A stretch of 64,000 nt of DNA from Crocinitomicaceae bacterium (GCA_002713215.1 PAVO01000005.1:62001-126000); one strand, 5' to 3'. Shown: positions 1 through 8,358, counted from the stretch's first letter. A program made the numbers and translations. Notes: a model not told the origin generated them from the sequence alone.

Positions 1-81
1 GCGTAGGAACCAACACACTTACTGCCCGTGGCAGACTCTTGGGAACTCGGGTATGGGTTATTAAATTTCATTCGTTTCAAA

Positions 82-127
82 CTTGCAACAGAACCGCCTA
101 TTTCTCATTTGGCCACTGTTAGCAAAC
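82..127 (-). repeat. Short attC-like recombination site (candidate)
   Basis: Read on the minus strand, this begins with the core GTTTGCTAAC (127 to 118) and ends with GTTGCAAG (89 to 82). Between them AACAG (87-91) pairs with CTGTT (116-120) and GCC (96-98) with GGC (111-113), leaving a bulge and a 12-base loop. The AAC/GTT cores and bulged stem resemble an integron attC site, but 46 bp is shorter than typical attC sites, so the assignment rests on its agreement with the better site at 505-640. The preceding gene's last codons lie inside it. Bases 1-81 show nothing else I can identify. Confidence 0.45.
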
Positions 128-500
128 GTTTTATTACTTGGTTGTACATAATTGCTTCAAAAAACAGGACAATAAGAATGAACTCCAAATAGGAATTAGC
201 TCCACTTTTTTGAATCATTACGAAGTGAACAATTCCAATGGTCAACCAAATCAATGAAGGCAATTCGAAGGCAATGAAGGTCTTCTTGTTTTTTAACGAA
301 ACAAAATTTAGAGAGTTGATTATCATATTCAAAATTCCGAACTCCAAAGCACCTATGAATGATAACGCCATTCCAGATTTCCCTAATTCTGTCCAGGCAT
401 TTGAATAGGGCAAGGATCTCAAACTCTCAGATACCACAAAAGCAAGAAGGGTTATCAGCCCAGTTTGAATAAAATAATATGTCTTGATTTTGGGCTTCAT
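105..500 (-). CDS. Small four-helix membrane protein, unknown function
   Basis: A 131-residue protein with four hydrophobic segments (about residues 9-26, 43-64, 74-96 and 104-121) separated by short polar loops, so an inner-membrane protein. I do not recognise the family. It sits alone between two attC-like elements: GTTTGCTAAC lies just upstream of its ATG (505-514) and the complementary core lies at its 3' end (118-127). This is the layout of a single-gene integron cassette, and ending inside the recombination site is common for cassette genes. Its bases look richer in A and T than the par/dapB block nearby. Function cannot be deduced. Confidence 0.75.
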   Translation of the reverse strand: MKPKIKTYYFIQTGLITLLAFVVSESLRSLPYSNAWTELGKSGMALSFIGALEFGILNMIINSLNFVSLKNKKTFIAFELPSLIWLTIGIVHFVMIQKSGANSYLEFILIVLFFEAIMYNQVIKRLLTVAK

Positions 501-504
501 TAAT

Positions 505-640
505 GTTTGCTAACGGTTTGCATATGGCTTGTGGCGGTTTCGAAGGACTTTCTTGTCCACCGAAACTGAAGCTGGCTACGGAGCGAAAACTTTGCTGGTA
601 GCTGTTCACCCGTCATAAGCTATATGCCTTGTTGTAAGGC
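505..640 (-). repeat. attC-like recombination site, 136 bp imperfect hairpin
   Basis: Two 18-base arms (520-537 and 610-627) are inverted copies differing at three positions, and all three differences leave G-T wobble pairs in a folded strand. Outside the arms lie GTTTGCTAAC (505-514) and GTTGTAAGGC (631-640), which supply the AAC/GTT core trinucleotides expected of attC sites. The length fits known attC sites (roughly 57-141 bp). Each outer core is complementary to a core at the far end of the neighbouring gene block (118-127 and 2822-2831), as expected if each block is an excisable circular cassette. Strand choice follows gene direction. Confidence 0.65.
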
Positions 641-651
641 GTTTTCTTCTT

Positions 652-1035
652 TTAAAAGTCAGCGTCTGTAATAACTAAAACGTATTCGTGACTAGCTACT
701 GTTCTCTGGTCATCTACGTCCGAAGTCCAATTAGATAACAACTTGTAATTTTTTGTCAAAGTGTCGCCTGAGGCATTTGTGATTACTAAGTCATTCCCGA
801 ACATAGTAGTTGGGTCAAAATAGTCGGTTTCCTTTCCCCGTTTACTCCAAGCGGCTACATCCTTTTTCTCGTTTTGGTTTATTGTTTGGTCTATATCGGT
901 AGAATTAATAATGTCTGAACCGTCAACTGTAATTACACTTGAAGATTGGTTGTCGATATAGTAATCGAGGTATGTTTCCTTTTCACAAGAACTGAAGAAA
1001 ATAACTGCTAAAAATAGAATTGGTAATCGTTTCAT
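652..1035 (-). CDS. Putative lipoprotein, 127 aa
   Basis: The N-terminus has a basic start, a hydrophobic core and the lipobox FFSSC, with Cys17 as the predicted lipidated residue, so it is probably anchored in the cell envelope. The remainder (110 residues) is polar, rich in Ser, Thr and Asp, and is predicted to be a small beta-rich domain. No family recognised. It is the last gene of a three-gene block (2792 down to 652) bounded by complementary cassette cores. A short hairpin-like stretch (about 1050-1100) separates it from the upstream membrane protein gene. Confidence 0.7.
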   Translation of the reverse strand: MKRLPILFLAVIFFSSCEKETYLDYYIDNQSSSVITVDGSDIINSTDIDQTINQNEKKDVAAWSKRGKETDYFDPTTMFGNDLVITNASGDTLTKNYKLLSNWTSDVDDQRTVASHEYVLVITDADF

Positions 1036-1090
1036 AATATTTATTTTTTTTGTAACGCTATCCTACGCGTTTTATTGTTTAGGTAATTTG

Positions 1091-2098
1091 TTATATAGCG
1101 ATTTCTATTTTCTCTTTAAAATCGTTAGGTTCGTCAATATGTAATCCAAGTAGGTTGAATCTCTTTTTCATTCCATAAAGACCAACTAATTGGTTCTCTT
1201 TTTTCAAATGAATTATGATATTATGACTTTCAAGTTCTCCAAGTGGCGAAAGTGTTTTGGTCAATTCATTCTTCTCTAGTAATTTTCTTGATAGTTCTAC
1301 TTTGTCAATATCTGAAAAGGGAATTTCAACTTCATTTAAAATACCATATTTTAAAGTCAAACTGTCTTTGTTAATTGAAATAGGTCTTTTGGAAAGTGAT
1401 TTTGCAAATCCGAACACTTGAATAGCAGTGTAAAAACTTAATGCCGTTAAAATCCAAGCAGCAACTATACTCCAACGAGCAAGTAAGAAATGAAATGCAA
1501 CTGTTTCAATTCCAATTATCATAATGAATCCGCCAAATAGTGCTGGTGTTCCACTATTTTTATGATAAGTAAATTCATTTTCATTAATTTCTCTTGTTTT
1601 CCAATTTATAAAGCCATAGTAGAAAACAGCAACCTCTGTTGCAAATGGTAATACAAGTTTTTTTGGAAGAATTTCGCTGCAAACCTTTTTTAAGGCATCA
1701 TAAAAGTCTGGTGTTGCACTTTTTAGTTCTTTGTAGGTTTTAACAGCTCTACGGACTTTAATTATAACGAAAGTTAATATTGAGATTTCAATTACTGGTA
1801 AAGCCCAAGTTTTGAAGATTGATAAATATGTTTGACTTTCTTGCGGTAAAAAATATGAACCGACTAAAAGTCCAATTATCATAACAGGAATAACCGTGGT
1901 ATTAGGTATTTCGGATTTTCGAATTAGCAGAAAGTAAACAAGTGGAACCATCAAAAGCAGGTCAGCCGTTATTGCAAAGTTCAAAGTATCATTCCCATTT
2001 AGAAATGAAGATTTCATTAGTAAAATTAGAGTCCCTAAAAGTACAAGTGGAATTCCAAAATTGATAAGGTTTCTGTTTAATCGTATTGTTGTATTCAT
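1091..2098 (-). CDS. Membrane protein with C-terminal PH-like region
   Basis: 335 residues. The N-terminal part has about four hydrophobic segments (residues 13-30, 41-58, 69-85, 96-115), a soluble stretch, then two or three more (about 187-232). The last 100 residues are soluble with alternating beta-like pattern (ISINKDSLTLKYG, then IPFSDIDKVELS), reminiscent of bacterial PH-like domains found after membrane helices; that domain call is inference. It lies 7 bp from the DUF4386 gene and is probably co-transcribed with it. It is part of the AT-rich cassette-like block. Confidence 0.7.
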   Translation of the reverse strand: MNTTIRLNRNLINFGIPLVLLGTLILLMKSSFLNGNDTLNFAITADLLLMVPLVYFLLIRKSEIPNTTVIPVMIIGLLVGSYFLPQESQTYLSIFKTWALPVIEISILTFVIIKVRRAVKTYKELKSATPDFYDALKKVCSEILPKKLVLPFATEVAVFYYGFINWKTREINENEFTYHKNSGTPALFGGFIMIIGIETVAFHFLLARWSIVAAWILTALSFYTAIQVFGFAKSLSKRPISINKDSLTLKYGILNEVEIPFSDIDKVELSRKLLEKNELTKTLSPLGELESHNIIIHLKKENQLVGLYGMKKRFNLLGLHIDEPNDFKEKIEIAI

Positions 2099-2105
2099 TT
2101 CGTTT

Positions 2106-2792
2106 TTAAGTGTTCACAATTTGCGTTGGTGACAGTTTTAACCCTTTTAAAATTAGCCAAATTGCCAATACTACTTCTTGTAGGACAAGTGGAATCGTCA
2201 TTATTCCATATTCTGTTGAGACAACCTTAATGAATTCAAATAGCAAAAAGAAACTTGCTATCATTATTAATGTGTTTCCGATTATTCCCCATATTGACAA
2301 CCATACTGGAATAAGTTTTCCTTTGAACAAAATATAGTACAATAATAAATTTCCTAATCCTGTTGCTAATATGACCCCTAAATGATTTATTAAATCTCGA
2401 AAGAGTTTTAATATTTCCCCTATTGTTTCATAAAATATTAGGTCAGTATTAGTCTGAGCTAAAAATTTCTGACTTAAAAGAATAAAGATAGGCAGTAATA
2501 TAATTCCAAGTAACTGAAATACTCCTGCCATAATTCTGAATCCTACAAAACCAATAGATAATGCTTTGTGGTATTTCTTCATAACAGGATAAAGAACTAG
2601 TGAAAATCCAATATAGATTGGAACTAATAAGAACTGGAATATCCCGCCAAATAAAACTCGATTTTTATTTGGATAAACTTCATTAAGAAAATTATCACTT
2701 TCTACAGAAGAAACTATGCTTAATATCCCTGAAATAATTCCAAGGATAATTAACGTACCTGCGATTTTAGAAATCTTATTATTTGAGTTCAT
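2106..2792 (-). CDS. DUF4386 family membrane protein
   Basis: 228 residues with six hydrophobic helices and the pattern typical of DUF4386: an initial helix (KIAGTLIILGIISGILSIVSS), a conserved middle containing IGFRIMAG-like sequence (VGFRIMAGVFQLLG), and short loops. The family is widespread and has no established biochemical function. It is first in the three-gene minus-strand block; the cassette core GTTGTAAGGC lies 30-39 bp upstream of its ATG, so a promoter would have to lie in the short leader or outside the block. Confidence 0.8.
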   Translation of the reverse strand: MNSNNKISKIAGTLIILGIISGILSIVSSVESDNFLNEVYPNKNRVLFGGIFQFLLVPIYIGFSLVLYPVMKKYHKALSIGFVGFRIMAGVFQLLGIILLPIFILLSQKFLAQTNTDLIFYETIGEILKLFRDLINHLGVILATGLGNLLLYYILFKGKLIPVWLSIWGIIGNTLIMIASFFLLFEFIKVVSTEYGIMTIPLVLQEVVLAIWLILKGLKLSPTQIVNT

Positions 2793-2821
2793 TATATTTT
2801 ATGTTCGACTCGTTTTTTAAT

Positions 2822-3006
2822 GCCTTACAACTTGTATATATCGGAACAAAATGTTCCGATAACCACCTAAATATGATGGTTAACCAGGTATTTTGAAGAT
2901 TTTGGGTAATTCTATCTTTCATGCCTTTTAAAAAGTCGAATGGAGAAGGTGATGTCTCTAATTTGTGACTACTAACATAGGTATAAATCTCGGTTGTCTT
3001 ACAACC
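2822..3006 (-). repeat. Cassette-boundary core and nearby hairpins
   Basis: GCCTTACAAC (2822-2831) is the exact complement of the core at 631-640 and marks the upstream end of the three-gene block. A near copy, GTCTTACAAC (2996-3005, one mismatch), lies inside a small palindrome, GGTTGT (2992-2997) with ACAACC (3001-3006). Between them is a perfect 10-bp stem (2839-2848 with 2852-2861, loop AAA) and a 6-bp stem (2860-2865 with 2878-2883). I see no gene in 2793-3042. No integrase gene lies beside it; the next gene is wbqC-like. Confidence 0.5.
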
Positions 3007-3042
3007 TAAATACCCTGGTAATTCCCGAGTATACCTTTTTTC

Positions 3043-3666
3043 TTACGAAAGGTCAACCAACCCCTTCAAATAAACCCTGGCCTCGGGCCCTAGATTAAAA
3101 AGTAAATCCAGGATACTTAAATTGGAAATAAAAGGATTTCCCTTGTCCATAAAAACCTGGTTGTATACAGGAAAAGAAGAGGGGGGAGCAAAGTCGTTCT
3201 TTTTGCCCGGGCGCATATCCGTAAAAGGGTATTCCTTTTGGAATTTCGAAGTCATTGAAAAGCCAATATCGAGTTCCAGTATCTTGTTTATCCAATGCAA
3301 GCCCTGTAGGTTAAATTCCAGCAAAGAAGTTTCCTGGCTGTTTATTATTGGGTTCAACTCGTCGATATAGAATTCAAAGTAGGGAGAGACTGAATACGCA
3401 CTTTCCAGGGCTTTGGTGTGTACTTTTCGCCAGGGATCATAATCCACTAGGGTTACCTGGTCCGCAATGGTTTTAGACCCGGTATAATCTACAGGAATAC
3501 TAAGCACCTGCTCGCCATGTATTGAATAAATTCTATACCGGCTCCGGTAACTCTGTTTTATAAAGTACTCGTGCTTATCGAGCAATACGTGTTTGGCCTT
3601 AAGCGCATGCGCCCAGTACGAAATAGGAGGGAAGGAGCCAATGGGAAGAACCAGTTGAGGATTCAT
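3043..3666 (-). CDS. WbqC family protein
   Basis: 207 residues matching the WbqC-like family: the start (LPIGSFPPISYWAHALKA) and the segment RIYSIHGEQVLSIPV are characteristic. The family occurs in polysaccharide and O-antigen loci and is proposed to act in glycan biosynthesis, but the reaction is not established. It is 6 bp downstream of the signal peptidase gene and is the last gene of the operon that begins with parA. In many Bacteroidota this gene directly follows lepB, which supports both the call and the operon. Confidence 0.85.
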   Translation of the reverse strand: MNPQLVLPIGSFPPISYWAHALKAKHVLLDKHEYFIKQSYRSRYRIYSIHGEQVLSIPVDYTGSKTIADQVTLVDYDPWRKVHTKALESAYSVSPYFEFYIDELNPIINSQETSLLEFNLQGLHWINKILELDIGFSMTSKFQKEYPFTDMRPGKKNDFAPPSSFPVYNQVFMDKGNPFISNLSILDLLFNLGPEARVYLKGLVDLS

Positions 3667-3672
3667 TTCCTG

Positions 3673-5244
3673 TTACTCAATCCAACTAAAGATTCTGTTC
3701 CATCGAATTTTACCTTCGGTATAACCCAATTCAGGATCGGCAGAAAACCAAATGAAGGAAGCCTTGCCCACAACATGATCTTCGGGTACAAATCCCCAAA
3801 AACGACTGTCGAGTGAATTGTGCCGGTTATCTCCCATCATAAAATAGTAGTTCATTTTAAAGGTGTATGACGTAGCTTCCTCGCCATTAATAAAGATTTT
3901 ATCGTCAACTACCTTTAATTCATTGCCTTCATACGCTCGAATTACACGCTCATACTTGGGTAATTCAGTAATGCTAAGCTCCACAGTCATTCCTTTTTCA
4001 GGAACCAACAAAGGGCCAAAATTATCGCGCGTCCAACGGAAGTATTTGCTGTTCGGGAAATTGTGATGTGTTGTATCCGGCCGTCCTCCTTCCTGAAAAT
4101 TAGGTTTAAGGTCAGTAACCGTTTTAAAACCTTTCATTTGATCTTTTATGGCTGAAGTAAGCGGTATCACATACGCATTTTCCTGTCCTACCTTACGCAA
4201 TTCACTCCGACTAATGCCATATTCTTCCTTCATTTTTTTATGGCTCAGACTCCCATTGGTAGACACATAGTAGTTGTACTGCATTTCAGGTGGCACGAAG
4301 GCGTTTTCGTCGTCAATTTTCAATATACCATCTTCAATGGTAATAACGTCACCCGGTACTGCAATACATCGTTTTACATAGTTTTCCCTCTTATCTACTG
4401 GTCTTATAACAACATTCATGTTGTCCCATACATGGTCTCTTCCCACCGCATCGTAGTACCCGTCAGGTCTTACTTTCTTGCCCGATTGAGCATCCCTCAT
4501 TTTGTACTCCAGGGCAATCTCCCGAACAATTTCTGCATAGCTTCGGTTTTGATGCTCCAGAATAACGGTATCACCGGCAGGGAAATTAAAAACTACGACG
4601 TCATTGCGTTCCACATTACCAAAGCCAGGCAAACGGAGCATGGGTAAAGAAACCCATTCGGTATAAGACTTTACATTGAAGAAGGGTATGGTGTGGTGAA
4701 CAAATGGAATGGCAAGGGGAGTCTGTGGGGTCTTTGGGCCATAAGCCATTTTACTAACAAAAAGGTAATCACCAACCAGCAGCGATTTTTCCATAGAGGG
4801 GGTTGGAATGGTATAGGCCTCAAAAATGTAGGTACGGATAATGCTGGCAGCCACCACGGCAAATATGATGGCATCGCGCCACTCAACCACCATTCCTGCT
4901 TTTTTCTTTTGGTCATCATACCCAACAAACTTTAGCTCCTTTTGAGAACCCAGCATGGGCAGGTAAATAAAAGGCAGGAAAAAAGACATGTAGGTATCGT
5001 AACCGCTTCGCTTGTTGAATCCATAGGCCAGGTTATAACTCATTACCATAAGCATAATGAGGTTTACCCCAGGAAACAACAACAGAATGAGCCACCACCA
5101 GGGTTTTTCAATAATTTTAAGCCAAACCCAAAGACTATATCCGGGAATAAGGGCTTCCCAACCTTTACGTCCGGCATGTTCGAACATTTTGTATAATCCT
5201 AAGATCCAGAGAATACCAATTGCTGCTTGAATGATTAATGACAT
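3673..5244 (-). CDS. lepB: Signal peptidase I, long Bacteroidota form
   Basis: Inner-membrane serine/lysine protease that removes Sec (and Tat) signal peptides on the periplasmic face. The nucleophile is Ser150 in IPTPSMEKSLLVGD, the general base Lys291 in YVKRCIAVPGD, and the box-E motif MGDNRHNSLDSR lies near residue 480. At 523 residues it is much longer than E. coli LepB (324): residues 1-120 form a DUF5684-like region with several membrane helices, and the catalytic halves are separated by about 90 extra residues. It lies 4 bp after dapB in the same operon. Confidence 0.95.
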   Translation of the reverse strand: MSLIIQAAIGILWILGLYKMFEHAGRKGWEALIPGYSLWVWLKIIEKPWWWLILLLFPGVNLIMLMVMSYNLAYGFNKRSGYDTYMSFFLPFIYLPMLGSQKELKFVGYDDQKKKAGMVVEWRDAIIFAVVAASIIRTYIFEAYTIPTPSMEKSLLVGDYLFVSKMAYGPKTPQTPLAIPFVHHTIPFFNVKSYTEWVSLPMLRLPGFGNVERNDVVVFNFPAGDTVILEHQNRSYAEIVREIALEYKMRDAQSGKKVRPDGYYDAVGRDHVWDNMNVVIRPVDKRENYVKRCIAVPGDVITIEDGILKIDDENAFVPPEMQYNYYVSTNGSLSHKKMKEEYGISRSELRKVGQENAYVIPLTSAIKDQMKGFKTVTDLKPNFQEGGRPDTTHHNFPNSKYFRWTRDNFGPLLVPEKGMTVELSITELPKYERVIRAYEGNELKVVDDKIFINGEEATSYTFKMNYYFMMGDNRHNSLDSRFWGFVPEDHVVGKASFIWFSADPELGYTEGKIRWNRIFSWIE

Positions 5245-5248
5245 GGAA

Positions 5249-5962
5249 TTAAAATTTTAATAAGTCGTTCATGGAATACAGGCCGGTTTTGTTATTCAGG
5301 AATTCTGCCGCCAATACCGACCCCAATGCAAATCCTTTTCGGCTATGTGCCTCATGTTTAAGAGAAATGCTATCGATTTCACTTCTGTAAAAAACCTCGT
5401 GGGTACCCGGTACATCGGGCTCTCTTTTGGCAATTATTTTTAGCTCCTCGGGTTGGTTTTCCTCGTCGAGCTTCCAATTCTTTTTTCTATCGATTTTTGC
5501 AATAATCTTTTCAGCTGTTGTAATGGCTGTGCCGCTAGGTGCATCCAGCTTTTGGGTGTGGTGAATTTCCTCCATATCCACATTATACGCCGGGTAGGCG
5601 TCCATTATTTTAGCAAGGTATTGATTCACCTTCCAAAATATGTTAACCCCCATACTGAAATTGGTTGCATAAAATAAGGCGCTGTTGTTTTGCTCAATGT
5701 GTGCCGAAACGGAATCGAATTCGTCGTACCATCCAGTGGTACCAACGACAACCGGAACCTTACTTTCGCTACACACCTTAATGTTTTGTACAGCGCTTTC
5801 CGGTTTTGTAAATTCTATAGCGACGTCAGTATCTGCTAGTGCAGCTGTATCAAAACCGGCATTGGAAGAGGAGAGGCGAGCACTAATGCTATGTCCTCTT
5901 TCAAGGGCAATCTTCTCGATTTCCTTTCCCATTTTACCGTATCCGATAATTGCTATCCTCAT
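5249..5962 (-). CDS. dapB: 4-hydroxy-tetrahydrodipicolinate reductase
   Basis: Reduces hydroxy-tetrahydrodipicolinate with NAD(P)H in the lysine/diaminopimelate pathway, which feeds peptidoglycan synthesis. The N-terminal nucleotide-binding loop is GYGKMGKEIE; the signature around the catalytic His and Lys is EIHHTQKLDAPSGTA; GTTGW marks the cofactor/substrate cleft. 237 residues is slightly shorter than the usual 240-275. Its ATG overlaps the stop of the upstream DUF5683 gene by 4 bp, indicating translational coupling. Confidence 0.96.
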   Translation of the reverse strand: MRIAIIGYGKMGKEIEKIALERGHSISARLSSSNAGFDTAALADTDVAIEFTKPESAVQNIKVCSESKVPVVVGTTGWYDEFDSVSAHIEQNNSALFYATNFSMGVNIFWKVNQYLAKIMDAYPAYNVDMEEIHHTQKLDAPSGTAITTAEKIIAKIDRKKNWKLDEENQPEELKIIAKREPDVPGTHEVFYRSEIDSISLKHEAHSRKGFALGSVLAAEFLNNKTGLYSMNDLLKF

Positions 5963-6600
5963 TTAAATCGTAAATTAAGTTTAAAACCAACGGTTGGGGC
6001 TATTCCCTGTGCCATTTGGTAGGGATTGCCCATAATGCTGGGCCGAACCGACATCGATAAATCGTCGCTTACATCAAATGTTTTAAAATGTGCATCTACC
6101 GAAGCATCCACTATTTGAAGTATGTAGACCAATGCAACTCCCACAATGGCTAATTCATAGTTTTTCTGAAAGCGTTGGCTTTCCGTTCTCAAGCCCTCTT
6201 TGGAGATGGTAGGGAAGTGGTCGGTACCGCTAGAATCCATATTTTCCTGGTTTACCCTTGTTTCCAGCGATTCGCGATACAACTGGTATTGCCCGTAGTT
6301 GTAGGATACCAGGTAGGCCATTCCAAATCCAACCGCATAAATAACAGGTACTTTCCAATATTTTTTATTGTATACCTGGCCACCTCCGGGAATAATAGCT
6401 GAAAATAAAGCCGCTTTTTTGGGAGAGTGTTTTTTCATTACCGAACTGTCGGCCACAGTTCCTGCCACAACCTGATCAGCCACAACGTCTTCTTCGGTTA
6501 CCACGCGAGCCGAATCGGTCTGACTATAAACGGCTCCGGTAAGGGCCAGAATCGCCACGACAACGAAAAACTTCTTATGCAACAAAAGTGCGTTGAACAT
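5959..6600 (-). CDS. DUF5683 domain membrane protein
   Basis: 213 residues: an N-terminal signal or helix (residues 7-26), a low-complexity Ala/Val/Asp spacer, then the DUF5683 core beginning KAALFSAIIPGGGQVYN with two hydrophobic helices (about 78-98 and 148-165). The family is nearly confined to Bacteroidota, is commonly found between parB and dapB, and has no demonstrated function; an envelope role is likely from its membrane location. The C-terminal 40 residues resemble a beta-strand ending in alternating pattern. It sits 47 bp downstream of parB. Confidence 0.85.
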   Translation of the reverse strand: MFNALLLHKKFFVVVAILALTGAVYSQTDSARVVTEEDVVADQVVAGTVADSSVMKKHSPKKAALFSAIIPGGGQVYNKKYWKVPVIYAVGFGMAYLVSYNYGQYQLYRESLETRVNQENMDSSGTDHFPTISKEGLRTESQRFQKNYELAIVGVALVYILQIVDASVDAHFKTFDVSDDLSMSVRPSIMGNPYQMAQGIAPTVGFKLNLRFK

Positions 6601-6647
6601 TGCTGCGAAAGTAATGATTAAGCCCGGTAGCCCACTACTAACCGGTT

Positions 6648-7553
6648 CTAATCTTGTTTTAATTTCTTAATGAGATCGGCTAAATCTTTACCGTCTTTAA
6701 AATGGAAAACCAATTTGCCTTTTCCGTCCGAAGATTTATTGATGGTAACCCGGTTTCCATAAACCATTCCCAGGTCCTTAGCCATGCCCTTTTCCTCATG
6801 TGAAACACTTGTTCCGGTAGGTTTAGAAGCCTTTGAACCGCTTTCTTCTTCAGTATTAAACTTAACGAGATCCTCTACCTTACGAACCGAGAGTTTTTCG
6901 TTAACGATCTTTTCGAAAATCAACTTTTGAAGCTCGGGGTCACTTACGGCCAGTAAAGCGCGGGCATGTCCCATTGAAATCTTTTTCTCCCTAATTCCCA
7001 ATTGAATGATATCGGGCAAATTGAGCAACCTCAGGTAATTGGTAACGGTACTTCGTTTTTTACCCACCCGATCCGCCATGTTTTCCTGGCTCAGGTTGCA
7101 TTCGCTGATCAATCGCTCGTAGCTCTGCGCAATTTCAATGGCATCGAGGTTTTCGCGTTGTATGTTTTCAATCAGCGCCATTTCCAGCATGGACTGATCG
7201 TTGGCAATTCTAATGTAAGCCGGTACTTCGGTTAAACCAGCCAGTTTAGAAGCCCGCCATCTTCGTTCCCCGGAAATAAGCTGAAACTGATCCTTGCCCA
7301 TTTTACGTACGGTAATGGGTTGAATTAAGCCATGAACCTTTATGGATTCTGCCAATTCTTCAAGCGCTTCCTGTGTAAACATAGATCGCGGTTGAAATGG
7401 ATTTTCAACAACGTCTTTTATAGGAATCGTAGAAATGGATCCTGCAACACGGTTTACTGAAATGGAAGGATTTTGCTTGCTTGTGATGTCAGTATCCGCG
7501 CTTTCCAACAAAGCACTTAAGCCCCTACCGAGAGCTCTCTTTTTATTCGCCAT
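6648..7553 (-). CDS. parB: Chromosome-partitioning protein ParB
   Basis: CTP-dependent DNA clamp that loads at parS sites and works with ParA in origin segregation. It opens with the GRGLSALL motif, followed by the ParB/Srx domain (residues 38-130) containing NPFQPR and the CTP-binding GERRWRA motif, then the helix-turn-helix (AQSYERLI...VGKKRSTVTNYLRLLNLP) and a C-terminal dimerisation domain. 301 residues is normal for chromosomal ParB. The start overlaps the end of parA by 11 bp. A degenerate parS-like sequence lies within this gene (about 6792-6807). Confidence 0.96.
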   Translation of the reverse strand: MANKKRALGRGLSALLESADTDITSKQNPSISVNRVAGSISTIPIKDVVENPFQPRSMFTQEALEELAESIKVHGLIQPITVRKMGKDQFQLISGERRWRASKLAGLTEVPAYIRIANDQSMLEMALIENIQRENLDAIEIAQSYERLISECNLSQENMADRVGKKRSTVTNYLRLLNLPDIIQLGIREKKISMGHARALLAVSDPELQKLIFEKIVNEKLSVRKVEDLVKFNTEEESGSKASKPTGTSVSHEEKGMAKDLGMVYGNRVTINKSSDGKGKLVFHFKDGKDLADLIKKLKQD

Positions 7554-8358
7554 TTTCTACGTGGATGATCTTTTCTTCGTTCGACAAACGGGTGAGGTTG
7601 TTCTTTTGTAAAACTTCGCGTGCCAAATTCAAATAATTTACCGCGCCTTTACATGTTGCGTCAAACATTATGGCTGATTCTCCATGACTCGGAGCTTCGC
7701 CCAATTTTGTGTTTCTAAAAATAATGGTATCAAAAACCAACTGCTGGAAGTGCATTTTTACTTCTTCAACCACTTGGTTCGCCAACCTTAGACGTTGGTC
7801 GTACATGGTAAGTAACATGCCTTCTATTTCAAGGTCTTTATTCAATAAGTTTTGTACAATCTTGATGGTGTTCAACAATTTCCCTAGTCCTTCCAATGCA
7901 AAATATTCGCACTGAACAGGAATAATTACGGAATCAGCCGCAGTAAGTGCATTTACAGTTACCAATCCCAATGACGGACTACAATCGATTAAAATGAAAT
8001 CGTAAACCTCTACGAGAGGACGAACAGCCATGCGCATCATTTTCTCGCGGTTTGGCAAATTGATCATTTCAATTTCAGCACCCACCAGGTCTATGTGTCC
8101 GGGAAGGATATCCACATTGGGGCTTTCCGTGTTCAGAATAACATCAGCTGGGTTTACATTGTTGATAATGCACTCATAAATGCTGGTTTTAATGTTGTTT
8201 GGGTCAAATCCAAAACCAGAGGTAGCATTGGCCTGTGGGTCACCATCGATTACCAGTACCTTTTTTTCTAAAGCACCTAAGCTGGCAGCCAGATTAATTG
8301 ACGTGGTCGTTTTTCCAACTCCACCTTTTTGATTCGCTATTGCAATTATTTTTCCCAT
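7543..8358 (-). CDS. parA: Chromosome-partitioning ATPase ParA (Soj)
   Basis: Deviant Walker ATPase that forms nucleoid-bound dimers and moves ParB-parS complexes. Residues 10-19 are the Walker A motif KGGVGKTTTS with the signature lysine; IDGDPQANATSGFG and LIDCSPSLGLVT supply the Walker A' and B elements. 271 residues without a long N-terminal DNA-binding extension fits chromosomal Soj rather than plasmid ParA. It is the first gene of the parA-parB-DUF5683-dapB-lepB-wbqC operon. The 184-bp region upstream (8359-8542) is AT-rich and divergent with the FMN reductase gene; I see no clear promoter there. Confidence 0.96.
   Translation of the reverse strand: MGKIIAIANQKGGVGKTTTSINLAASLGALEKKVLVIDGDPQANATSGFGFDPNNIKTSIYECIINNVNPADVILNTESPNVDILPGHIDLVGAEIEMINLPNREKMMRMAVRPLVEVYDFILIDCSPSLGLVTVNALTAADSVIIPVQCEYFALEGLGKLLNTIKIVQNLLNKDLEIEGMLLTMYDQRLRLANQVVEEVKMHFQQLVFDTIIFRNTKLGEAPSHGESAIMFDATCKGAVNYLNLAREVLQKNNLTRLSNEEKIIHVENGE

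Noticed and set aside
1040-1110. Another attC-like site between genes 652-1035 and 1091-2098
   Set aside because: It can be folded with AAC/GTT ends, but its cores do not match any other core, whereas the outer cores match exactly across the whole three-gene block.
6648-8358. Plasmid partition system
   Set aside because: The sizes, the motifs and the surrounding dapB-lepB-wbqC order fit chromosomal ParA/ParB.
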